Shown in pieces: positions 7,625 through 15,727 of a stretch of 64,000 nucleotides of DNA (position 1 is its first letter; each line of letters begins with the position of its first letter). Both the position numbers and the translations under genes were made by a program. The stretch lies in assembly GCF_003400205.1 (NCBI RefSeq), contig NZ_QUQV01000008.1, forward strand, positions 1-64,000. The letters are read 5' to 3'. Below the pieces are notes generated by a model. It saw nothing but the letters and a program-made list of their open reading frames with translations, had not been told where the DNA came from and made no database searches. Origin of the DNA: Bacillus sp. HNG (GTDB lineage Bacteria > Bacillota > Bacilli > Bacillales > Bacillaceae_L).

Positions 7625-7756
7625 AGCCGATTTCAGGGCACATATTTTGTTCTTCAATTTCAGTTCATCATTCCTTTTTCTGGAACACCCTATAAATAAT
7701 TCCACCGACCTCTGGTAAAACTAAGGACACGATGTAAGAACTAGGAGGCGTGAGTG

Positions 7757-9418
7757 ATGGAGAATGGATTGTCCATTTTTGCACTTGGTGGGATTAATGA
7801 GATTGGGAAAAATATGTATGTGGTGCAGAACGATGATGATATTTTAGTGATTGATTGCGGGGGAAAGTTTCCGGACGAGAGCTTGCTTGGAATTGATTTG
7901 ATTATTCCAGACCTGACATATTTGGAGGAAAATCGGGAGAAAATTCGTGGGATGCTGATTACGCATGGGCATGAGGACCATATTGGCGGGATTCCTTATT
8001 TTCTAAAAAAGCTCAATGTGCCGATATATGCGACTCGGTTTACGCTTGGGTTAATTGAATTGAAGCTAACTGAACATCGTCTTCTTGCAGATACCAAACT
8101 AATTCCGATTGATGCTGAATCTAAGCTAGAATTTGGCAAAACAGAGGTTTCCTTTTTCAAAGTGAATCATAGTATTCCGGATTGCCTCGGGATTGTGTTT
8201 GATACCCCTGAAGGCAAGGTTGTACATACGGGAGATTTTAAATTTGATTTAACGCCAGTGAATGACCAGCACTCAGATATTCATCGGATGGCTGAAATCG
8301 GGCGTGAGGGTGTGCTTGTTTTATTATCCGAAAGTACGAATGCGGAGCGCCCAGGATCAACACCGACTGAGTCGAAGGTTGGGGACGTCATTGAAGAAGC
8401 CATTATGAAAGCGAAAAGAAAGGTATTTGTCTCAACATTTGCTTCAAATATCAGCCGGGTTCAACAAGTTGTCGCTGCTGCGATGAAAACAAACCGCAAG
8501 CTCGCCCTGCTCGGAAGAAGTATGGTGAATGTAGTGGATGTGGCGGTTGAGCGTGGCTATCTCCATATTCCTGATGGTATGCTGATTGATGCTCAAGAAG
8601 TGGAAAGTCTCGCACCTGAGAAGGTTTGTATTTTATGTACAGGAAGTCAGGGGGAACCGATGGCCGCGCTTGCTCGTCTCTCAAATGGCAGCTATCGCGA
8701 TGTGCACATTCTCCCGGAAGATACTGTTATTTTAGCGGCAGGTCCGATTCCTGGTAATGAAAAAAATGTGTCTCGCATCATCGATAATTTATTCCAGCTT
8801 GGGGCAGTTGTTTTATATGGAGGAAGCTTGACTGGAATGCATGTTTCCGGTCATGGCTTTCAGGAGGATCTTAAGCTGATGTTAACTTTAATGAAACCAA
8901 AATACTTTATCCCTATCCACGGGGAATACCGTATGCTTCACCAACACAAATCTCTTGCAGTATCTGTTGGAGTGGAGCCCGAAAATGTCTTTATCATTCA
9001 AAATGGCGATGTGGTTGATGTGAGTCATTCCGAGGCACGCCAAACTCGGAAAATTCCGTCCGGTGATACGTATGTGGATGGGATTGGTGTTGGCGATGTT
9101 GGCGATATTATTCTGCGTGACCGTAAGCAACTTTCTGAGGATGGGATGGTCGTCATTGTGGTCACTCTAAGTAAAAGAGATCAGAAAATCATCTCTGGAC
9201 CCGATACGATTACGCGCGGTTTTGTGTTCAATCGGGATTCCGAAGAGCTTCTCCGAGAGACAAATCGCCTCGTAAAAAAAGCGATTCTTAATTTGCAAAA
9301 TGAAAACAAATACCAGTGGAATGCCATGAAAAAGGAGATTAAAAAGGCAGTAGGACAATATTTATTTGCACAAACAAAACGCAAACCGATGATTCTACCG
9401 TTTATTATAGAAGTATAA
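7757..9418 (+). CDS. Ribonuclease J family nuclease
   Basis: A 553-aa beta-CASP metallo-nuclease. His70, His72, Asp74 and His75 in THGHEDH are the zinc-binding core. HTGDFKFD, LCTGSQGEP, SGHG and PIHGEYRM are the other RNase J signatures, and the tail TKRKPMILPFIIEV matches the family C-terminus. RNase J enzymes have endo- and 5'-3' exoribonuclease activity in mRNA decay and rRNA maturation. The length matches B. subtilis J1 and J2. From memory the sequence is not clearly either one, and the neighbours are not those of rnjA or rnjB, so it may be a third paralogue. The ATG lies eight bases after GGAGG; an adjacent GTG is less well spaced. Confidence 0.9.
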   Translation: MENGLSIFALGGINEIGKNMYVVQNDDDILVIDCGGKFPDESLLGIDLIIPDLTYLEENREKIRGMLITHGHEDHIGGIPYFLKKLNVPIYATRFTLGLIELKLTEHRLLADTKLIPIDAESKLEFGKTEVSFFKVNHSIPDCLGIVFDTPEGKVVHTGDFKFDLTPVNDQHSDIHRMAEIGREGVLVLLSESTNAERPGSTPTESKVGDVIEEAIMKAKRKVFVSTFASNISRVQQVVAAAMKTNRKLALLGRSMVNVVDVAVERGYLHIPDGMLIDAQEVESLAPEKVCILCTGSQGEPMAALARLSNGSYRDVHILPEDTVILAAGPIPGNEKNVSRIIDNLFQLGAVVLYGGSLTGMHVSGHGFQEDLKLMLTLMKPKYFIPIHGEYRMLHQHKSLAVSVGVEPENVFIIQNGDVVDVSHSEARQTRKIPSGDTYVDGIGVGDVGDIILRDRKQLSEDGMVVIVVTLSKRDQKIISGPDTITRGFVFNRDSEELLRETNRLVKKAILNLQNENKYQWNAMKKEIKKAVGQYLFAQTKRKPMILPFIIEV

Positions 9419-9442
9419 CCCTCCGAGCAGGAGGGTTTTTTT
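9417..9442 (+). terminator. Terminator of the RNase J gene
   Basis: ACCCTCC-GAGCA-GGAGGGT hairpin and seven T directly after the stop codon. Confidence 0.9.
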
Positions 9443-9914
9443 AGTTCCAAACTTCATCCAGTTTATCCGCATAAAATTCGATGGCGCGCTTGTACCGTTG
9501 GATGGACGCATCACTCGAAGTTCCAGCCAAACTTTTTAAAAGGAGTTCCATTGCATCTTGATGTCTCCCAAGATTGTAAAGGGACATCGCATAAAAAGCC
9601 TTCATCGCGTGGTTATTTGGAAATAGTGTTATCCCTTTTAACAGAGTTGCCTCTGATTTTTCATATTCTCCGAGGGTTCGGTAGGTGCTGCCTAAACCTA
9701 ATAAGGCACCTTCCAGATCTTCGTCCTGTAGACCTAGTCCGATTGCCTTTTCATAAAAAGGGACAGCTTCTGATTCCAACCCTAACACATCAAAACTCCA
9801 AGCAACTTGATAGTTTAGTTGGGGATCATCGGGATTCTCCTTCACTAACCTCAGCAGTCTTTCGTTCGATTCTTTGAGGCGGCCCTCTATTCTAAGCTCT
9901 ATAGCTTGCTTCAT
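9441..9914 (-). CDS. Tetratricopeptide-repeat protein
   Basis: A 157-aa soluble protein built of about three to four TPR helical hairpins (residues 5-145), with typical spacing such as LNYQVAWSFDVLGLESEAVPFYEKA and ALLGLGSTYRTLGEYEKSEATL (partial motifs). TPR proteins are scaffolds for protein-protein contacts; the partner is unknown. The ATG overlaps the stop codon of the isochorismatase gene (ATGA), so the two are translationally coupled. It faces the RNase J terminator. Confidence 0.8.
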   Translation of the reverse strand: MKQAIELRIEGRLKESNERLLRLVKENPDDPQLNYQVAWSFDVLGLESEAVPFYEKAIGLGLQDEDLEGALLGLGSTYRTLGEYEKSEATLLKGITLFPNNHAMKAFYAMSLYNLGRHQDAMELLLKSLAGTSSDASIQRYKRAIEFYADKLDEVWN

Positions 9915-10441
9915 TTCTGATATGTCTCCTTATATTCGTCGTAATAAAGAACCTCTGTTGTTTCTGACCAGTTAAGGACGGTTCCCACAAAATCCTTAAT
10001 ATCGAGTCCCTTCATCTCATATGTATCTTCGGTATTCGTTGTCCCAGTAGCATCCTCAATAAAGGTTACTTTGTACCCTCGATCATATCCCGAAATTGCA
10101 GTAAACATACAGCAGAATTCGGTTTCAAAACCGGTTATAAAAATATGTTTAACCCCTAATTCCTCTAGTATGGATGCAAGATTCGTCTGAAAAAATGCAC
10201 TCGGTGTCTCTTTTTCAACTATATAATCTGCAAAATCTCTCACTGATTCATGAATCTCCGAACCGCTTGAATTTCTGTGAAGAGGGTTCTCTTCATTTTT
10301 GTCAAAATGCCTAACCATGATCACAGGTAGCTTTTTCGCTTTAAAATCTTGAATGATGTGTTGAATTTTGGTAAGTTCTTCGCTAAAATCTTTAAAATTG
10401 ACAATTCCGTTTTGGACATCAATCACTAGTAATGCTTGCAT
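9911..10441 (-). CDS. Isochorismatase-family cysteine hydrolase
   Basis: A 176-aa protein of the isochorismatase/nicotinamidase fold. Asp8 (LLVIDVQNG), Lys77 and Cys110 (TGFETEFCCMF) form the expected Asp-Lys-Cys triad. Family members hydrolyse amides or vinyl ethers such as nicotinamide, isochorismate or N-carbamoyl compounds; the substrate cannot be told from sequence. Its 5' end overlaps the upstream VOC gene by 23 bp and its 3' end overlaps the TPR gene by 4 bp, so it is the middle gene of a compact operon. Confidence 0.85.
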   Translation of the reverse strand: MQALLVIDVQNGIVNFKDFSEELTKIQHIIQDFKAKKLPVIMVRHFDKNEENPLHRNSSGSEIHESVRDFADYIVEKETPSAFFQTNLASILEELGVKHIFITGFETEFCCMFTAISGYDRGYKVTFIEDATGTTNTEDTYEMKGLDIKDFVGTVLNWSETTEVLYYDEYKETYQK

Positions 10442-10853
10442 TTTTATTCCTCCTTTTTAAAAAAATGGGACTAAGTTCGCTCCAGACGTCAAATAGGTTA
10501 CCATCCGGATCCTCGAATACAAAATTTTGTCCGGCATGACCACGGTCTTCAATTTCCCCAACCGTGATATGACGTTCTTTGAATTCTTTATGTAAGTTCT
10601 CTAAAGCTTGTACACCATCAACCTCAAAGGTTACTGAAAATCGATTATGGCCTTTAGCATCAATGAAGTTTGAGGTTTGCCCTTCCTTTGCTGCAACGAG
10701 GAAAAAACTTTGATCGGCTATGTCAAGGATTGCTTTATCCTCGTCCATATAATTTAGCTTTGCTCCAAGGCTTTCTGTGTACCAAGTCGCTGAACGCTGA
10801 ACATTTGTAACTGGTAGATAGGTTGTTCCGACACGTTGGAGTGTTTGTTTCAT
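10419..10853 (-). CDS. VOC-family protein
   Basis: A 144-aa protein of one VOC module. It has TTYLPVTNVQRSATWYTESLGA at the start (two-strand-helix with the W-Y pair), KGHNRFSVTFEVDG in the middle and GQNFVFEDPDGNLFDVWSE at the end. It is probably a small-molecule-binding or glyoxalase-like enzyme of unknown substrate. AGGAGG sits nine bases before the ATG. It follows the DUF3951 gene by 13 bp and overlaps the isochorismatase gene, so the order DUF3951-VOC-isochorismatase-TPR is one transcription unit. Confidence 0.8.
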   Translation of the reverse strand: MKQTLQRVGTTYLPVTNVQRSATWYTESLGAKLNYMDEDKAILDIADQSFFLVAAKEGQTSNFIDAKGHNRFSVTFEVDGVQALENLHKEFKERHITVGEIEDRGHAGQNFVFEDPDGNLFDVWSELSPIFLKRRNKNASITSD

Positions 10854-10866
10854 TTCATAAGCCCTC

Positions 10867-11007
10867 CTATTCTTTATCTTCCGTTCTCCCCATCGTTACG
10901 TCATCGAACGGTGTGTATTCATTACTAGGCATTTGTTTCTTTCGAACAGCTTTAAAAATAGACAAACTTACGGCGACTACTATTATGGCGAGAAAAACAA
11001 ATATCAT
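10867..11007 (-). CDS. DUF3951-type small membrane protein, 46 aa
   Basis: A 46-aa protein with one N-terminal membrane helix (IFVFLAIIVVAVSLSIF), a short basic stretch (KAVRKKQ) and the sequence YTPFDDVTMG, which I recognise from the Bacillus DUF3951 family. GGAGAGAG precedes the ATG. The family has no known function; the tail should face the cytoplasm by the positive-inside rule. It opens the operon with the VOC, isochorismatase and TPR genes. Confidence 0.7.
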   Translation of the reverse strand: MIFVFLAIIVVAVSLSIFKAVRKKQMPSNEYTPFDDVTMGRTEDKE

Positions 11008-11090
11008 CGGCACTCTCTCCATTTCGCGTGAGGATTTGTTATGTATTAAATTCGAGAAATACTTTCATATTCCTTCAATTCTTTTCCAGC

Positions 11091-11126
11091 AAAAAAAGAA
11101 GCCACATCCATTATTAGGATAGGCTT
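11091..11126 (-). terminator. Terminator of the SRPBCC gene
   Basis: AAGCC/GGCTT and ATCC/GGAT arms around TAATAAT, followed by CTTTTTTT on the minus strand. Confidence 0.75.
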
Positions 11127-11134
11127 TGCTTAGG

Positions 11135-11614
11135 TTATTTGGTTAAATCGTTGATGGCTTGGACGTATTTTTCGTATAATGGTTCCCACATTTGTTTTCG
11201 GTTTTCTACCTGTTTTCCGTCTAGTAACATTCCTATGACATCCAGACATACATGCCATCCCGCTAAGTCTCTTGGTGTATGATCGGTGAGCTTTGTAATT
11301 GTTTCAATCAAGAACAACTTACATCCTTCTGGCTCTGAAGTGAGCTCAAAGCGGACGCTGTCATCTGCCCAAGTGAATTCCAATACAGATTGGTCATGAA
11401 AGTCAGTGATCGTCATTTCCTCAAAGGTTCCATTTCCCATATCAAAAAGGATACGACCGCCTTTTCGAAGATCATCCACTTTTAATTCTGGAAACCACGT
11501 TGGTAGTTTGTCATTGTCAGTTAGCATTGCCCAAACCTCATCAATTGAATGAAGGTAATGACGATTGAATGTGGCTATGTAATTTGGTTCATTTTTTGTT
11601 AGAGTTGCTAGCAT
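11135..11614 (-). CDS. SRPBCC (START/AHSA1-like) ligand-binding protein
   Basis: A 159-aa protein of the helix-grip fold. Residues 15-45 (HYLHSIDEVWAMLTDND, then LPTWFPELKVDD) and the closing helix with GWHVCLDVIGMLLDG are typical of AHSA1/polyketide-cyclase relatives. These proteins bind hydrophobic ligands in a central cavity, and no reaction can be assigned. It lies 16 bp after the acetyltransferase gene and is probably co-transcribed with it. Confidence 0.8.
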   Translation of the reverse strand: MLATLTKNEPNYIATFNRHYLHSIDEVWAMLTDNDKLPTWFPELKVDDLRKGGRILFDMGNGTFEEMTITDFHDQSVLEFTWADDSVRFELTSEPEGCKLFLIETITKLTDHTPRDLAGWHVCLDVIGMLLDGKQVENRKQMWEPLYEKYVQAINDLTK

Positions 11615-11630
11615 GTTGCGCCTCCTGGTT

Positions 11631-12152
11631 TTAGAATATCGTGTTAAAGCTTGCTTTTAGATTGTCCCATCCGTATACAGCTTCTTTTAAATTTTTTCCA
11701 CCGATTTCAACTTCAACGACATCTAGTTTGCGAGCTCCAAGTGTTTCGTAAAATAGGCATGATTTATTTTCTTCCAATACTAATACTAGCATTGTGTTGA
11801 TATCCTTGTCCAAAAGCTGCTGAACAACAGGAGTTACTAACTTTTTACCCAGACCTTGTCCTTGATATTCTTGAAAAACATAGATAGCGTAGAGCTCACC
11901 CTGAAAATTTTCATAGTTTTCACTACGCTCTTTTCCGCCACATGCAAACCCAACTATTTCTCCTTGTTCATTTTCTGCTACAAAAACATGTCCATTCGGA
12001 ATTCTGCTTTTCCACGCCTTTTCCCTAGATTCATAAGATAATTTCTCAAGATATACATCGGGAACAATTCCAGAATAGGTCGTTCTCCAGCTATCAACAT
12101 GCACTTGGGCAATACCCCTTGCATCAGATAAAACGGCTTTTCTTATTTTCAT
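11631..12152 (-). CDS. GNAT-family N-acetyltransferase
   Basis: A 173-aa GNAT. It starts with MKIRKAVLSDARGIAQVHVDSW and carries the acetyl-CoA pyrophosphate loop QGQGLGKKL (motif A) near residue 98. The following strand-helix reads TMLVLVLEENKSCLFYETLG. Such enzymes transfer an acetyl group from acetyl-CoA to an amine; the substrate is unknown. The similarity in layout to other Bacillus detoxifying GNATs is only general. The lipoprotein gene ends 9 bp upstream, suggesting an operon of lipoprotein, GNAT and SRPBCC. Confidence 0.85.
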   Translation of the reverse strand: MKIRKAVLSDARGIAQVHVDSWRTTYSGIVPDVYLEKLSYESREKAWKSRIPNGHVFVAENEQGEIVGFACGGKERSENYENFQGELYAIYVFQEYQGQGLGKKLVTPVVQQLLDKDINTMLVLVLEENKSCLFYETLGARKLDVVEVEIGGKNLKEAVYGWDNLKASFNTIF

Positions 12153-12161
12153 AACGTCCCC

Positions 12162-12635
12162 CTATTTTACCTCTAGCGCAAAGGCATAAAATGCGTCACC
12201 ATTTGATACATTTTCTTCGTTTTCATCCATCCACCAAACTCCATAGGAATAGTAATACACGCCTTTTTCTTTAGGTGCTGTAAAACGATGATTTTCTACT
12301 TTCACTTCCGTTTCCTTGTCACCCTGGTAATAAGCTACATGGATCTCATTGGGCAGTGGTTCATAATCCATTGCGAAAGCAACTTCTTCACCCGGCTGCA
12401 CGGCAATTGGCTCTTTACCTTCTAAAAGCGCTTCAGGTCCTGCTGTGTCCACACATACACCTTTAAACATACTGCTCCAGCAATAGGTGCCGAGTGTCGT
12501 TGGAAAGGTTTCATTTCCGATTTGAATGTTCGTTTCAGGTGGTTTGCTTCCTGTAAGTTTACTTGACGTATTACCTCCACAACCTGATAGAATAATCGAA
12601 ATTCCTATTAAAAAGACAAACATCCATTTTTTCAT
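12162..12635 (-). CDS. Putative lipoprotein, 157 aa
   Basis: A lipoprotein signal peptide with lipobox LSGC (Cys19) precedes a Ser/Gly linker and a compact beta-rich domain. That domain contains GTYCWSSMFKGVCVDTAGPEAL, AVQPGEEVAF and YYYSYGVWWMDE. The two cysteines near residues 52 and 60 could form a disulfide outside the membrane. I do not know the function. It is likely anchored to the outer face of the cytoplasmic membrane and is the first gene of a three-gene unit. Confidence 0.75.
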   Translation of the reverse strand: MKKWMFVFLIGISIILSGCGGNTSSKLTGSKPPETNIQIGNETFPTTLGTYCWSSMFKGVCVDTAGPEALLEGKEPIAVQPGEEVAFAMDYEPLPNEIHVAYYQGDKETEVKVENHRFTAPKEKGVYYYSYGVWWMDENEENVSNGDAFYAFALEVK

Positions 12636-12787
12636 CCTATGTCCTCCAATTGTGCGCTTTTACTAAATTGACGAAACTTTCATAAAAAGGTTACACAATT
12701 TGAAACCAAACTGCTTATTTTTCCGTATATTTGGTATAATGAAATATATATCTAGAAACGGGATTATATTGGTCAGGAGGTTATTCA

Positions 12788-13012
12788 ATGACGGGTCTAG
12801 TTGCGGTTGTCATGGTGTTTTCAATTCCACTGGTTGCGATTATTACGAGCCATTTTCAAACACAATCAAAATACAAACAAAGAATCATTCAGGATGAATT
12901 GGAGTTAGAAAAATTAAAGCATGAGAATTACTTGCTTGAAACAGAGAAAATGCGTGTCGAGCTTGAAAAAATGAAGCTAGACGCTCCAAAGGATGAAACA
13001 AAAATAATCTAA
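12788..13012 (+). CDS. Small membrane protein with cytosolic coiled coil, 74 aa
   Basis: One N-terminal membrane helix (LVAVVMVFSIPLVAIITSHF) is followed by a charged coiled coil (residues 30-65, LELEKLKHENYLLETEKM). This layout is similar to PspB-type adaptor proteins, but I see no sequence match and do not name it. AGGAGG precedes the ATG by about seven bases and a terminator follows at once, so it is a single-gene unit. It is probably an envelope-associated adaptor. Confidence 0.7.
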   Translation: MTGLVAVVMVFSIPLVAIITSHFQTQSKYKQRIIQDELELEKLKHENYLLETEKMRVELEKMKLDAPKDETKII

Positions 13013-13034
13013 GCACCCAATTGGGTGTTTTTTA
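13013..13034 (+). terminator. Terminator of the 74-aa membrane protein gene
   Basis: CACCCAATTGGGTG palindrome followed by six T, directly after the stop. Confidence 0.8.
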
Positions 13035-13475
13035 TTTCACATCAATTAACGCGAAACGCTCACAGACAAGTAACATATCCTCTGAAAATTCACGATCAAT
13101 TTTCCGTAGTTCTTCCGTGAAAAACGTAACATGCACGTCTTTCCAATACTGGTAGGTTCGATCTCCTTCACCTTCAGCAATTGCGAACTCCTCAGGGACT
13201 TCATTCATTGATTGAATCGTTACCTCAACCGTTTTAATAATCGCCACCGGTTCATCCCTGCTATTTAATAGAATGCTATAATCGCCCACCTTTGGAAGGG
13301 GTGCGTTTTCAATTTCATAAAAAACATATCCAGAACAGGTAGCTGTTTTAATTCCATCAATTACTAATTGTGCAAGGTAGTCAGGGTCATCCCCAAACTG
13401 CCATGCACTTACTGATTCCGGCTTTTCTTTTCCTTCCCAGAATTCATTCCAATATTGTTCGGCTGCTTTGTTCAT
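13032..13475 (-). CDS. ASCH-domain protein
   Basis: A 147-aa protein of the ASCH fold, a PUA-related RNA-binding barrel: SAWQFGDDPDYLAQLVIDGIKTATCSG, then KVGDYSILLNSRDEPVAIIKT and the closing GDRTYQYWKDVHVTFFTEEL (fragments quoted separately). ASCH proteins are proposed to act on RNA during translation, and some bacterial members are amidohydrolases of modified nucleosides. It starts within the last four bases of the upstream P-loop kinase gene, so the two are coupled. Confidence 0.8.
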   Translation of the reverse strand: MNKAAEQYWNEFWEGKEKPESVSAWQFGDDPDYLAQLVIDGIKTATCSGYVFYEIENAPLPKVGDYSILLNSRDEPVAIIKTVEVTIQSMNEVPEEFAIAEGEGDRTYQYWKDVHVTFFTEELRKIDREFSEDMLLVCERFALIDVK

Positions 13476-13987
13476 CTTACATCCTCCCAGTTATTATTTA
13501 CAAAGTCATTAATCTCTTTTTTCCCCCTCAGGATAATTACTGTTTTATCTTGGGATAATCGGTTAAGGCGTTCCTGCATTTTATGTATTCTTGGCTTGTA
13601 GGTCGTCCAGATAAATTTGATAAACTTCCAATCTATTTTTTCGGTACAGCCAAGGTCTGGCCGCTTTTTTCCGATATGCTTAAAATAGCGTTTGAACACT
13701 CGGTAAAGACACTGATATCTAGGAAGTTCAAGATAGATGATAGTGTCAGCTTGTTTTGCGCGCATTTCGAAGGTTTTGCTATAATTTCCGTCAATAATCC
13801 AGCTTTCTTTTGTGAGAATTTCCTCTTGGGCTGTTTTAAATTCCTCATGTGATGCTTCTACCCAGCCTGGTTTCCAAAAATAGCGGTCTAAGTGGTATAC
13901 ACCAATTCCAGTTTTTTCACCTAACTTTTGAGCAAACGTTGATTTTCCAACACCAGCTGAAATTCCAATAACCATGATTTTTTTCAT
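13472..13987 (-). CDS. P-loop kinase, topology-modulation-protein-like
   Basis: A 171-aa P-loop NTPase. The Walker A motif is GISAGVGKST at residues 8-17, followed by HLDRYFWKPGWV and an IIDGNYS motif typical of the FlaR/adenylate-kinase-like topology-modulation group. The probable activity is phosphoryl transfer to a small molecule or nucleotide; the substrate is unknown. The ATG at 13987 has GAGGAAACAC before it, which is better than the upstream GTG. Its stop overlaps the ASCH gene start. Confidence 0.75.
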   Translation of the reverse strand: MKKIMVIGISAGVGKSTFAQKLGEKTGIGVYHLDRYFWKPGWVEASHEEFKTAQEEILTKESWIIDGNYSKTFEMRAKQADTIIYLELPRYQCLYRVFKRYFKHIGKKRPDLGCTEKIDWKFIKFIWTTYKPRIHKMQERLNRLSQDKTVIILRGKKEINDFVNNNWEDVR

Positions 13988-14066
13988 GTGTTTCCTCACT
14001 TTATTCGTTGTTATTTCATGCTATAATTTTACTAGATTAAAAGTCATTCAGAAGGGGTAAGTCAAA

Positions 14067-14669
14067 GTGTATCATTTCATTGCATCTATTGTTAAAGGCA
14101 TTCTTACCGTAACAGGTGGCATTAAGGTTTATAACAGAGAGAAGCTACCAAAGGACGGCGCCTATGTGATTGCTTGTACACATACAGGGTATATCGATAT
14201 TTTGTGGCTGGGTGTTTCATTGTTGCCACGCCAAATTCATTACATGGCCAAAAAGGAATTATTCACAAACAAGCTGATTGGTAATTTTTTATCAAAGCTG
14301 AACGCATTCCCGGTTGACCGTAACAACCCAGGTCCAAGCGTCTTAAAAATTCCATCTCGCTTGCTCTCAAAGGGAGAGATTGTAGGAATGTTCCCAAGCG
14401 GAACACGTACGAATGAGCAAACTGCCTTAAAGCAGGGGGCTATTACGATCGCGCAACGAAGCAAGGTTCCTGTTGTTCCTGCTGCTTATATTGGACCAAA
14501 TACAGTTAAAGAATTATTGAAGTTTAAAAAGGCAAAGCTTATTTTCGGTGATCCTATGTTTATTGCATCACCAGATATGGATGCGAAACAGGCACGTGAA
14601 CATTTTACACATGAATTAGAGAGAAAATTTGATTTGCTTCGTGATGAGGTACAGAACGGGCATAACTAA
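14067..14669 (+). CDS. 1-acyl-glycerol-3-phosphate acyltransferase (PlsC-like)
   Basis: A 200-aa membrane-associated acyltransferase. The catalytic HX4D motif is HTGYID near residue 39, and FPSGTR is the substrate-binding block III. VPVVPAAYIG is the fourth block. It should acylate lysophosphatidic acid or a related lysophospholipid at the inner face of the membrane. The start is GTG, nine bases after AAGGGG. It is shorter than E. coli PlsC, as usual for the Gram-positive members. A strong terminator follows, so it is monocistronic. Confidence 0.85.
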   Translation: MYHFIASIVKGILTVTGGIKVYNREKLPKDGAYVIACTHTGYIDILWLGVSLLPRQIHYMAKKELFTNKLIGNFLSKLNAFPVDRNNPGPSVLKIPSRLLSKGEIVGMFPSGTRTNEQTALKQGAITIAQRSKVPVVPAAYIGPNTVKELLKFKKAKLIFGDPMFIASPDMDAKQAREHFTHELERKFDLLRDEVQNGHN

Positions 14670-14703
14670 CGCTTGGAGTGAGAATTCCAAGCGTTGTTTT
14701 TTA
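14668..14703 (+). terminator. Terminator of the plsC-like gene
   Basis: AACGCTTGGA and TCCAAGCGTT form a perfect 10-bp stem, followed by a T run. Confidence 0.9.
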
Positions 14704-15261
14704 TAATTGAAACTTTTCCTTAATCATTCTCGCAACTTCTTCAGCGCTTAGGTTTGTGTTGTCTATTCTCAGGTAGTTTTCAAAGGTGATTTCACCTTCA
14801 TATGAATTCAAGCGATGCTTCTCCATCGTTTGTTTTATGTCATTTTCAGACCATTCAATGTCGCGTTTTTTTGGTTTGTGTTCCAGTCGATTTGGCGTTT
14901 TATTTCTTTCAAGCCTCTCTTCTAAGTCAGCTTCAAGTTCAACATAATATACTGTGGCACCTCTGGATTCAAACAACTCAGAAAGCCCCTTCACATACTC
15001 CCAATCTGATTCGAGGTTAAACATCCAGACATACGTGAAAATCATGCCGTACAAATCACTTTTTGAAACTTCTTCAAAAATCTCCTGACGGAACAATTTG
15101 ACTAATCGTTTCCCTTCTTTTGTACTGTAGTCGAAAAAATGGCTTACTAAATCGATTGTCATGTGATTATGAAAAAGCTTTAAATCTGTTATTTTCGCTA
15201 GTTCCTGCCCAACCGTCATTTTCCCAACCGCTTGAGGTCCAAAGATATGTACAAATTTCAT
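14701..15261 (-). CDS. P-loop kinase (shikimate/AAA_33-like)
   Basis: A 186-aa P-loop protein. FGPQAVGKMTVG near residue 7 is the Walker A region, with Lys-Met-Thr in place of Lys-Ser/Thr-Thr. FHNHMTIDLVSHFF and a LEADLEERLERN lid-like segment follow. It is probably a small-molecule or nucleotide kinase of unknown substrate. The ATG at 15261 has GAGGAAGCC before it; the longer upstream frame lacks a ribosome binding site. It is convergent with the plsC-like gene. Confidence 0.75.
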   Translation of the reverse strand: MKFVHIFGPQAVGKMTVGQELAKITDLKLFHNHMTIDLVSHFFDYSTKEGKRLVKLFRQEIFEEVSKSDLYGMIFTYVWMFNLESDWEYVKGLSELFESRGATVYYVELEADLEERLERNKTPNRLEHKPKKRDIEWSENDIKQTMEKHRLNSYEGEITFENYLRIDNTNLSAEEVARMIKEKFQL

Positions 15262-15376
15262 AAGGCTTCCTCTTTTCTTTTTGAATATTCTACCATAAAT
15301 GCACAAAATTTCACGCACTATTTTTAATTCGTAACCTTTTGACCTCAACTTTCGCCAAATAGGATGAGGTGACGGT

Positions 15377-15724
15377 ATGAAGCGGATTATTTTTCTTTTC
15401 ATTTTTTTACTTGTTGGTTGTGGTACGAGTGGTCAAAATGGTGATGTTGCCGAAATGACTGTAACTGGTTATGTTCTTGAGGTTGGAGAGAGAATTTTAA
15501 TAAACGAAAAAATTACAGAAGAGGAATTTGAAACAAAAACAGAACAGGAAATTCATGATGAATACTACCTTTCAAGTACTTTTTTCAGTATTCGTTTCGT
15601 CGATCAGTCGGTTGTTTCAAAGCTTGAAGTAGGTCAAAAGGTAAAGATTGTGGTTGATGGCGCAATCGCAGAATCTGCGCCCGCACAGGCGAAGGCAAGA
15701 GAGATTGAAATTGTGAAGGAGTGA
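15377..15724 (+). CDS. DUF3221 lipoprotein (YobA-like)
   Basis: A 115-aa secreted lipoprotein. The lipobox is VGCG with Cys15, and a DUF3221 beta-barrel follows (VTGYVLEVGERILI, then VGQKVKIVVDGAIAESAPAQA). The fold resembles the OB-like barrels of Bacillus YobA, whose role is unknown. GAGGTGACGGT precedes the ATG. The 5' region is divergent from the shikimate-kinase-like gene, whose rejected upstream frame would overlap it. Confidence 0.8.
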   Translation: MKRIIFLFIFLLVGCGTSGQNGDVAEMTVTGYVLEVGERILINEKITEEEFETKTEQEIHDEYYLSSTFFSIRFVDQSVVSKLEVGQKVKIVVDGAIAESAPAQAKAREIEIVKE

Positions 15725-15727
15725 GGG

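Larger units (their letters stand above)
6323..7627. mobile_element. Putative NERD-gene cassette bounded by inverted repeat arrays
   Basis: A 1305-bp block with a perfect 13-bp terminal inverted repeat (GCTAAAAACAGTA at 6323-6335, its reverse complement at 7615-7627). Each end carries five phased copies of an AAAAACAGTAAA-type motif, pointing inwards from both sides. The only gene inside is the NERD nuclease, filling almost all the space between the arrays. I see no target-site duplication and no transposase. It could be a non-autonomous mobile cassette, a self-mobilising nuclease element, or a gene with operator arrays at both ends. Calling it mobile is inference; the repeats are directly visible. 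Confidence 0.5.
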
